NCBI GenBank assembly: GCA_026400595.1
Contig: JAPLOT010000044.1
Location: 1 to 9,707 of the forward strand
Length of the DNA stretch: 9,707 bases
Direction: 5' to 3'
Source of the DNA: Alphaproteobacteria bacterium
GTDB taxonomy: Bacteria > Pseudomonadota > Alphaproteobacteria > Rhizobiales > Aestuariivirgaceae
Below the pieces are notes generated by a model. That model searched no databases. It worked only from the letters and a program-made list of their open reading frames with translations, and was not told where the DNA came from. Both the position numbers and the translations under genes were made by a program. Position 1 is the first letter of the stretch. Every line of letters starts with the position of its first letter. Shown here piece after piece: positions 4,550-9,707 of this stretch.

Positions 4550-5443
4550 ATGACCATCCATTCGAGGCATGCTCAAGCACTGACCGGCATTGCGCTGGCG
4601 AGCCTCCTGTACCTTGCGCCGGCAGCCGCTGCCGCCACCAGTCAGCCCGAACTGCCCGCAACTGACACCGAACGAAAGGCCTATGCGACCGACATCTGCG
4701 GGGCGATCTCGGCCAATGCCTCGGCACACGGCCTGCCGGAGCATTTCTTCGCCCGGCTGATCTGGAAGGAAAGCCTCTTCGACCCGGGCGCGGTCAGCCC
4801 CAAGGGCGCCCAGGGCATCGCACAGTTCATGCCGGGGACGGCAAAGCGGCGGAACCTCGATGACCCCTTCGACCCGAAAGCCGCGCTGGCCGCATCGGCC
4901 GCCTATCTGGCCGAACTCAGGTCTATGTTCGGCAACCTGGGTCATGCAGCGGCGGCCTATAACTCCGGCGAGGATCGCACCCGCCGCTGGCTGGCGGGCA
5001 AGACCACCCTGCCCCTGGAAACCCAGGACTATGTCCTGTCGATCACCGGCTATGGTCCCGAGGAGTGGAAGCAGGACACCGAGAAGGCCGTCGCGACCAT
5101 CGGCAAGGCCGGCGATTTCAGCAGCCAGTGCCAGTCCCTCGTGATGCGCGAACTTTCGCCGCAGACCGCCCCGGGCGAACGCGGCGACTGGAAGCCCTGG
5201 GGCGTGGTGCTCTCCGGCGGTTTCTCGGAGTCACGGGCCCTGATCGCCTTCCGTACCATCCGCAACCGGCATGCCGCGCTCATCGGCACGGAAAAGCCCA
5301 TGGTGGTGCGCAAGAAGAATCTCAGCATGGGGCGCCGCAGCGTGGTGCGGGTGATGGTGGGCCGCGATGACCGCAAGGCCGCCATCAAGCTCTGCAAGCA
5401 ACTCACCGAACGGGGCGCGGCCTGCCTGGTGGCCCGCAACTGA
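4550..5443 (+). CDS. Exported lytic transglycosylase (SLT domain) with SPOR-like C-terminal domain
   Basis: A 297-residue exported protein. A signal peptide spans residues 1 to about 28 (hydrophobic ALTGIALASLLYLAP, then AAAAA as likely cleavage region). The SLT domain runs from about 48 to 165: FFARLIWKESLFDPGAVSPK contains the catalytic Glu74, followed by GAQGIAQFMPGTA, PFDPKAALAASAAYLAEL and AAAYNSGEDRTRRWLAG. It cleaves the glycan chains of peptidoglycan, forming 1,6-anhydro-muramyl ends, in the periplasm. The C-terminal 90 residues (about 206-297) begin DWKPWGVVLSGGFSESRAL and end VGRDDRKAAIKLCKQLTERG, which looks like a divergent SPOR domain that would direct it to denuded glycan at the division septum. 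Conserved Cys50, Cys195 and two late cysteines could form disulfides. A GGGAG ten bases upstream supports the start. It lies 59 bases after rcdA and may be partly co-transcribed with it. Confidence 0.88.
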   Translation: MTIHSRHAQALTGIALASLLYLAPAAAAATSQPELPATDTERKAYATDICGAISANASAHGLPEHFFARLIWKESLFDPGAVSPKGAQGIAQFMPGTAKRRNLDDPFDPKAALAASAAYLAELRSMFGNLGHAAAAYNSGEDRTRRWLAGKTTLPLETQDYVLSITGYGPEEWKQDTEKAVATIGKAGDFSSQCQSLVMRELSPQTAPGERGDWKPWGVVLSGGFSESRALIAFRTIRNRHAALIGTEKPMVVRKKNLSMGRRSVVRVMVGRDDRKAAIKLCKQLTERGAACLVARN

Positions 5444-5446
5444 CGC

Positions 5447-5472
5447 AAAAAGCCCGGCGCGGGCGCCAGGCT
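5447..5472 (-). terminator. Intrinsic terminator of rpmE
   Basis: On the minus strand AGCCTGGCGC (5472-5463) and GCGCCGGGCT (5460-5451) pair (one G-U), with an opened 4-nt loop, followed by TTTTT into 5447. It lies 23 bases past the rpmE stop and four bases from the transglycosylase stop. There is no T-run for the plus strand, so it serves mainly rpmE. Confidence 0.78.
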
Positions 5473-5495
5473 CTGCAGACCGTCGCGACGGCAGA

Positions 5496-5717
5496 TTACT
5501 TCTTGAGGAAGCCGAACTTCTGGTTGAACTTGGACACGCGCCCACCACGGTCAAGCATGGTCTGCTGGCCGCCGGTCCAGGCCGGGTGCGACTTGGGGTC
5601 GATATCCAGGTTCATCGTGTCGCCGGACTTGCCCCAGGTGGTGCGGGTCTGGAACTTGGTGCCGTCGGTCATCACCACGTTGATCATGTGGTAGTCGGGA
5701 TGAATGCCGTCCTTCAT
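5496..5717 (-). CDS. rpmE: 50S ribosomal protein bL31, zinc-free (C-minus) type
   Basis: A 73-residue protein of the large ribosomal subunit, recognisable from MKDGIHPDYHMINVVMTDG, TWGKSGDTMNLDIDPKSHP, AWTGGQQ and GGRVSKFNQKFGF. bL31 sits at the central protuberance and bridges to the small subunit. The zinc-binding cysteines of the E. coli form (CxC and CxxC) are absent: the matching places read VMTDG and DIDPKSH, so this is the zinc-independent form usual in alphaproteobacteria. The ATG at 5717 has a weak GAAGAGAG upstream; the open frame extends to 5813, but those 32 extra residues match nothing. It is a monocistronic minus-strand gene with its own promoter-like sequence and terminator, diverging from the ABC exporter. 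Confidence 0.96.
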   Translation of the reverse strand: MKDGIHPDYHMINVVMTDGTKFQTRTTWGKSGDTMNLDIDPKSHPAWTGGQQTMLDRGGRVSKFNQKFGFLKK

Positions 5718-5764
5718 GGCGAATGCTCTCTTCTGGCGCGAAACCCGCGCGCGGATGCTAGGGG

Positions 5765-5792
5765 GTTGTCTGGTTTCGGCGGCGTCTATACA
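5765..5792 (+). promoter_or_regulatory. Promoter-like sequence for the ABC exporter
   Basis: GTTGTC/TTGTCT (from 5765/5766) with a 15-16 base spacer and TATACA (5787-5792, four of six). The -10 shares its core TATA bases with the opposing rpmE -10. Spacing is slightly short. The exporter start lies 33 bases downstream, with AAGGAGG at 5804-5810. Confidence 0.35.
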
Positions 5793-5813
5793 GGAAGGCA
5801 GACAAGGAGGCAA
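5785..5813 (-). promoter_or_regulatory. Promoter-like sequence for rpmE
   Basis: Minus strand TTGCCT (5813-5808), a 17-base spacer and TATAGA (5790-5785, five of six to TATAAT). It would give a GC-rich leader of about 60 nt before ATG 5717. It overlaps the plus-strand promoter candidate for the exporter, so the two may compete. Confidence 0.45.
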
Positions 5814-5824
5814 GCAGCCCGGCC

Positions 5825-7615
5825 ATGAGCAATCCCTACGAAGACGAGGCCCGGCGCCGGCCCAAAAGCCGCAATCTCAAGCCGCTCCTGAAGCTCACAC
5901 CCTTCCTCGGCCGCTACAAGCTGCAGATGGTTCTGGCGCTCGTCGCCCTTCTGGCGGCGGCAATCGCCACCCTTACCGTGCCCGTCGCGGTACGCCGGGT
6001 CATTGACAACGGCTTCATCGCCGACAACGTGGAACTGGTGAACCAGTATTTCGCCGTCATGCTGGCGGTCGTCCTCGTGCTGGCCGTCGGTTCCGCCACC
6101 CGGTTCTATTTCGTCATGTGGCTGGGCGAGCGCGTGGTGGCCGATGTCCGCGATGCCGTGTTCAGCCACCTGCTCCACCTCAGCCCGTCATTCTACGAGA
6201 CCCAGCGGACCGGGGAAGTCCTGTCGCGGCTGACGGCAGATACCACCCAGATCAAGTCGGCCTTCTCCTCGACCGCATCGATCGCGCTGCGCAACCTCGT
6301 GATGCTGGTCGGCACCGTGGCCATGATGGTCTACACCAGTCCGCGGCTGGCAGGGCTGTCGCTGCTCGCCATTCCGCTGGTGGTGCTGCCGCTGGTCATC
6401 TACGGGCGCAAGGTGCGCAGCCTGTCGCGGGAGGCCCAGGACGAGCTGGCCAATTCGGCCGCCTTCGCCCAGGAGCGGCTCAACGCCATGACCACGGTGC
6501 AGTCCAACGTGCAGGAACGCGCCAGCCAGTCCGTTTTTGCGGCGGCCACCGAACGGGCCTTCGGCGCGGCCGCCCGCCGCACCTTTGCCCGCGCCGTGCT
6601 GACGGCCGCCATCATCAGCGTGGCGCTCGGTTCCATCGTGCTGCTGCTCTGGTATGGCGCCAGCGAAGTCCTCAACGGCAACCTCACCAGCGGTACGCTT
6701 TCGCAGTTCCTGATCTATGCCATCCTGGCGGCCAGTTCGCTGGGCCAGCTCTCCGAGGTCTGGGGCGAGGTGCAGCTGGCCGCCGGCGCCGCCGAACGGA
6801 TCTCCGAACTTCTGGACGAAAGGCCGGGCATCGCGGCGCCGCCCTCCCCCGTGGCCCTGCCCCAGCCACCGCTGGGCGAAGTGGCCCTCAATGGGGTGAC
6901 CTTCCGCTACCCGACCCGTCCGGACGTCGCAGCGCTCTCTTCAGTGTCATTCGCGGTCACGCCCGGCGAGACGGTGGCCATCGTCGGCCCCTCGGGTTCG
7001 GGCAAGACAACGATCTTCTCCCTGATCCAGCGCTTTTTCGATCCGCAGCAGGGCCGCATCCTGGTCGATGGCGTGGATATCCGCGTCGCCGATCCGGTGG
7101 AGGTGCGCCGCCGCATCGCCGTGGTGCCGCAGGAAACGGTGATCTTCGCCGGAACCGTGCTGGACAATATCCGCTTCGGCAAGCCCGAGGCGAGCCCGGA
7201 GGATCTCATTGCCGCGGCACGGGCCGCGCGCGTCGACGAATTCGCCGAACGCCTGCCCAAGGGCTATGACACTGAAGTGGGCGAGCGCGGCGTGACGCTG
7301 TCCGGCGGCCAGCGCCAGCGCATCGCCATAGCCCGGGCCATTCTCCGCAACACGCCCATCCTGCTTCTGGATGAAGCCACCAGCGCACTCGATGCCGAAA
7401 GCGAGGCCTTCATCCAGGAGGCGATCGACCGGCTGACCGCCAACCGGACCACGCTGGTGATCGCCCATCGCCTGGCGACCGTGCGCAATGCCGATCGCAT
7501 TCTCGTGCTTGAACAGGGAAAGCTGGTGGCCGAAGGCACGCATGCGGATCTGATCAAGAGCAGTCCGCTTTACGCGCGGCTGGCGAAGCTGCAGTTCAGC
7601 GCTCCGTCAGCTTGA
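5825..7615 (+). CDS. ABC exporter, fused membrane and ATPase domains (MsbA-like, ABCB type)
   Basis: A 596-residue half-transporter that works as a homodimer in the inner membrane. The transmembrane domain occupies about residues 30-320 with six predicted helices (e.g. 35-57, 76-95, 155-172, 176-193, 260-280, 290-310) and the intracellular motif ETQRTGEVLSRLTADTTQIK. The nucleotide-binding domain (about 352-590) is complete: Walker A GPSGSGKT (388-395), Q-loop VVPQE (Gln436), signature LSGGQ (492-496), Walker B ILLLDE with catalytic Glu517, D-loop SALD and H-loop His548. It belongs to the MsbA-related exporters of lipids, glycolipids or drugs; the substrate cannot be read from the sequence. 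ATG 5825 is 14 bases after AAGGAGG, slightly far, but no nearer start exists. The 3' end overlaps the convergent OmpA-domain gene by 20 bases, so there is no room for a terminator between them. Confidence 0.93.
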   Translation: MSNPYEDEARRRPKSRNLKPLLKLTPFLGRYKLQMVLALVALLAAAIATLTVPVAVRRVIDNGFIADNVELVNQYFAVMLAVVLVLAVGSATRFYFVMWLGERVVADVRDAVFSHLLHLSPSFYETQRTGEVLSRLTADTTQIKSAFSSTASIALRNLVMLVGTVAMMVYTSPRLAGLSLLAIPLVVLPLVIYGRKVRSLSREAQDELANSAAFAQERLNAMTTVQSNVQERASQSVFAAATERAFGAAARRTFARAVLTAAIISVALGSIVLLLWYGASEVLNGNLTSGTLSQFLIYAILAASSLGQLSEVWGEVQLAAGAAERISELLDERPGIAAPPSPVALPQPPLGEVALNGVTFRYPTRPDVAALSSVSFAVTPGETVAIVGPSGSGKTTIFSLIQRFFDPQQGRILVDGVDIRVADPVEVRRRIAVVPQETVIFAGTVLDNIRFGKPEASPEDLIAAARAARVDEFAERLPKGYDTEVGERGVTLSGGQRQRIAIARAILRNTPILLLDEATSALDAESEAFIQEAIDRLTANRTTLVIAHRLATVRNADRILVLEQGKLVAEGTHADLIKSSPLYARLAKLQFSAPSA

Positions 7616-8624
7616 GCTCGATGCGCCGGTTGCGCGACTTGGCCTCTTCGGTCGAACCCGGATCGATGGGCTGGAACTCTCCGAAACCCGCGGCGACCAG
7701 ATGCTGCGGCGACACGCCGTTGTCGATCAGGAAATTCACCACCGCGATGGCGCGGGCCGCCGACAAATCCCAGTTGGACCTGAACTCGGGCGACTGAATG
7801 GGATCGACGTCGGTATGCCCGTCGACACGCAGCACCCAGGCGATGTCGGACGGGATTTCCTTTTCCAGCTGCTTCAGCGCATCCGCCAAGGTCAGCATCT
7901 CGCGCTGGCCCTCGGGATTGAGATTGGCCTTGCCCTTCTCGAACAGGACTTCCGCCTGGAATACGAAGCGATCACCGACGACGAGAATGTCGGAGCGCTG
8001 CGACAGGATCTGGCGCAGGCGGCCGAAGAACTCCGAGCGATAACGGGTCAGTTCCTGTACGCGCTGGGCCAAGGCCGTGTTGAGCCGCTTGCCAAGATCG
8101 GCAATCTGCGCCTCGGAGGCCTTGTTGCGAATCTCCGCATCGGTGAGCAGCGCATTGAGGGTCTGCAACTGGCGGCGCATGGCGGCAATCTGCTGGTTCA
8201 GCAATTCGACCTTGGCCAGGGCATCGGCCGAAATGGTCTTCTCCTTGTCGAGCGCGGTGCGCAGGCCCGTGAGCGCGGAACCGGCGGAGGAGCCCTTCTC
8301 GCTCTCGCTGGCAAGCATGGCCGACAGATCCTCGGTCTTCAGCTTCTCGGCGGACAGATCATCCTGCAGTGCGCCGAGGCTTGCCTCCACCTCGGCCCTG
8401 GCGGATTTTTCCAGCGCCAGCAGATGCGTGAGCTCGGCGATCTGCGAGCGCAGCTGGCCCAGCGCCGAATCCTGGCCCGAGATCTGTCGCGCCAACAGGA
8501 ACTGCCCGATCATGAAGACCGACAGCAGGAAGGTGATGACCAGAAGCAATTGGGCCATGGCATCGACGAAGCCGGGCCAGTAGGGCGCATCCTCTGCCCT
8601 GCGGCGCCGCGATGCCAGCGCCAT
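7596..8624 (-). CDS. MotB/OmpA-like peptidoglycan-binding protein with coiled coil, partner of the adjacent channel protein
   Basis: A 342-residue protein. A short basic cytoplasmic N-terminus (SRRRR) leads to one membrane helix (about 22-45). Asp21 in FVDAMAQLLLVI lies where MotB has its proton-binding Asp32. A long coiled coil (about 52-198, rich in A/L/E/K/Q heptads) spans the periplasm. The OmpA domain (about 215-340) has VDGHTDVDPI (267-276), NWDLSAARA (284-292) and SRNRRIELKL (330-339), the usual peptidoglycan-anchoring motifs. With the upstream MotA/TolQ-like protein it probably forms an ion-driven stator-like complex anchored to the wall. ATG 8624 overlaps the upstream stop as TGATG, and the protein from here begins properly with the membrane helix; the frame extending to 8735 is only the shadow of the upstream gene. 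Function of this subfamily is unknown to me. Confidence 0.9.
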   Translation of the reverse strand: MALASRRRRAEDAPYWPGFVDAMAQLLLVITFLLSVFMIGQFLLARQISGQDSALGQLRSQIAELTHLLALEKSARAEVEASLGALQDDLSAEKLKTEDLSAMLASESEKGSSAGSALTGLRTALDKEKTISADALAKVELLNQQIAAMRRQLQTLNALLTDAEIRNKASEAQIADLGKRLNTALAQRVQELTRYRSEFFGRLRQILSQRSDILVVGDRFVFQAEVLFEKGKANLNPEGQREMLTLADALKQLEKEIPSDIAWVLRVDGHTDVDPIQSPEFRSNWDLSAARAIAVVNFLIDNGVSPQHLVAAGFGEFQPIDPGSTEEAKSRNRRIELKLTER

Positions 8625-9664
8625 CAGCGGTCGTCCTCGCTGCGCGTGCGGCCGGTGGTGCGTTGCGCCGGACCGGTGACCCGGAGCAGCAGGCGCTGGA
8701 TCTCGTTCTGCTGGGTCTGCTGGCTCTGCGCCCACTGGCGCACGGTCTTCTGCTCCTCGCGCATCTGGGTCACGAGGCCGGCCACGGCTTCCGCCAGCTG
8801 TTCCATCGCCTCGCTGTTGCCAGGCCCGCCAGTCGCCGCGGTCGCCTTGTTGTGCTCGATCGAACCGTTGAGCTTTTCGATGCTCCGCTGCAGCGATTGC
8901 AGGTCAAGGCGCAGGAACTGCGGCGCGGTTGAGCCCTGCGACTGCGGATCGCCGGCTGCCAGGTCCGTGAAGGTCGAAAGCCAGTCTTCGAGATCGTTGT
9001 AGAAGCGGTTCTGCGCCTGTGCGGCCTTCAGGTCGAGAAAGCCGAGGATCAGCGATCCGGCGAGGCCGAAGAGCGAGGACGAGAAGGACAGGCCCATGCC
9101 GGCCAGCGGCTTCTCCAGTCCGCGCTTCAACTCGTCGAACATGGTGCTCGACTGGGCCGCCGTCACGTCGAGCGCGCGAATGGCATCGCCCACCGAGGTG
9201 ACGGTTTCGAGAAGGCCCCAGAAGGTCCCGAGCAGGCCGAGGAAGATCAGGAGGCCGACCATGTAGCGCGAGAGATCCCGCGATTCGTCGAGACGCGAGG
9301 CCAGCGAATCGAGCAGCGAACGCATCGAGAGCGGCGACAGCATCGCGGTCTGCCGGTTGCGCAGCAGGGTCGCCATGGGGCCCAGCAGCTGCGGCTGGCG
9401 CAGGCTCTCGGCATCCGACTCGCGGAAACGGTTGACCCAGTTCACCTCGGGAAAGAGGCGCCAGACCATGCGGTAGGAGTGGAACATGCCGAGCAGCAGC
9501 GTGCCAATGATGACGCCATTGAGGAAGGGATTGGCCATGAAGGCATTGACCATGCCCGGCAGGAGAACGGCCACGAGGACCGCCACCACCAGGGTAAAGA
9601 CGATCATGTGGACAAGATAGACCCGCGGAGGTTCCAGCGGTGCTGCCGTGGTGGTGTCTGCCAT
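8624..9664 (-). CDS. MotA/TolQ/ExbB family proton-channel protein
   Basis: A 346-residue inner-membrane protein with four likely membrane helices (about 17-37, 46-65, 134-157, 187-210). GLLGTFWGLLETV (143-155) and PLAGMGLSFSSSLFGLAGSL (186-205) are the channel-forming motifs of the MotA/TolQ/ExbB family, which couple ion flow to mechanical work across the envelope. After helix 4 a cytoplasmic tail (about 212-346) holds helical, probably coiled-coil segments (LQSLQRSIEKLNGSIEHN; MREEQKTVRQWAQSQQTQQN) and ends in a charged tail. The tail is longer than in TolQ or ExbB. I chose ATG 9664 because GAGG lies six bases upstream; the longer frame would begin with TTG at 9676. It is the first gene of a two-gene operon with the OmpA-domain partner. 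It is not a chemotaxis-flagellum MotA, as no flagellar genes are nearby. Confidence 0.9.
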   Translation of the reverse strand: MADTTTAAPLEPPRVYLVHMIVFTLVVAVLVAVLLPGMVNAFMANPFLNGVIIGTLLLGMFHSYRMVWRLFPEVNWVNRFRESDAESLRQPQLLGPMATLLRNRQTAMLSPLSMRSLLDSLASRLDESRDLSRYMVGLLIFLGLLGTFWGLLETVTSVGDAIRALDVTAAQSSTMFDELKRGLEKPLAGMGLSFSSSLFGLAGSLILGFLDLKAAQAQNRFYNDLEDWLSTFTDLAAGDPQSQGSTAPQFLRLDLQSLQRSIEKLNGSIEHNKATAATGGPGNSEAMEQLAEAVAGLVTQMREEQKTVRQWAQSQQTQQNEIQRLLLRVTGPAQRTTGRTRSEDDR

Positions 9665-9707
9665 CTGCTGCCTCAACCCCCTGCTCTTGGCGGCAAATCT
9701 AGACGAA

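Noticed and set aside
5718..5813. N-terminal extension of bL31 by 32 residues
   Set aside because: The extension crosses the -10 of the likely rpmE promoter and has no match to bL31; the family starts at MKDGIHP.
7596..9664. Zorya-type phage defence (ZorA/ZorB)
   Set aside because: Channel and OmpA-like proteins are reminiscent of ZorAB, but no ZorC/ZorD or ZorE genes follow zorB's position (a convergent ABC exporter does), and the MotA-like protein is shorter than usual ZorA. Genes beyond the right edge cannot be seen.
1..9707. CRISPR arrays, tRNA or rRNA genes, insertion sequences, attachment sites
   Set aside because: I looked for regular direct repeats, cloverleaf-type arms, terminal inverted repeats and transposase frames and found none.

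Overview
The window looks like a chromosomal segment from a GC-rich alphaproteobacterium, probably near the Hyphomicrobiales (Rhizobiales). It carries two genes typical of that class: trcR (DUF1013) and rcdA (DUF1465, the CtrA-degradation adaptor). It also has a DUF1192 gene, a zinc-free type of ribosomal protein bL31, and a MotA/TolQ-like plus OmpA/MotB-like pair. Nothing indicates a plasmid, prophage or insertion sequence, and base composition is even. The lineage is inferred from gene content only.

Left part (1-3399, minus strand, read right to left): a PIG3-type NAD(P)H:quinone oxidoreductase; trcR, which has lost its N-terminal part; an atypical short-chain dehydrogenase directly after it; and a trimethylamine-dehydrogenase-like flavoprotein that runs off the left edge. 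trcR has its own promoter-like sequence and a strong hairpin directly before its ribosome binding site. The flavoprotein's ribosome binding site lies in the arm of another hairpin.

Middle part (3400-5717): a divergent intergenic region with an inverted repeat, then DUF1192, then 298 bases without a gene. That gap holds CtrA-like TTAACC boxes, a probable small RNA of about 100 nt with exposed anti-Shine-Dalgarno CUCC motifs and a strong intrinsic terminator, and a promoter for rcdA. rcdA is followed by an exported lytic transglycosylase. An 8-bp motif, ACCGATTA, occurs twice before rcdA and once, inside a palindrome, before the transglycosylase. rpmE (bL31) lies on the minus strand with its own terminator and promoter.

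Right part (5718-9707): an MsbA-like ABC exporter (plus strand) diverges from rpmE. It converges with, and overlaps by 20 bp, a minus-strand two-gene operon for an inner-membrane ion-channel protein (MotA/TolQ/ExbB family) and its peptidoglycan-binding partner. These two genes share one base (TGATG), which suggests translational coupling.

Taken together, the right half is largely about the cell envelope (wall hydrolase, exporter, putative envelope motor) and the centre about cell-cycle control (rcdA, trcR, possible CtrA sites). The points most worth checking are the possible small RNA, the truncated trcR, the missing substrate-pocket residues of the amine-dehydrogenase-like enzyme, and the uncharacterised motor pair.
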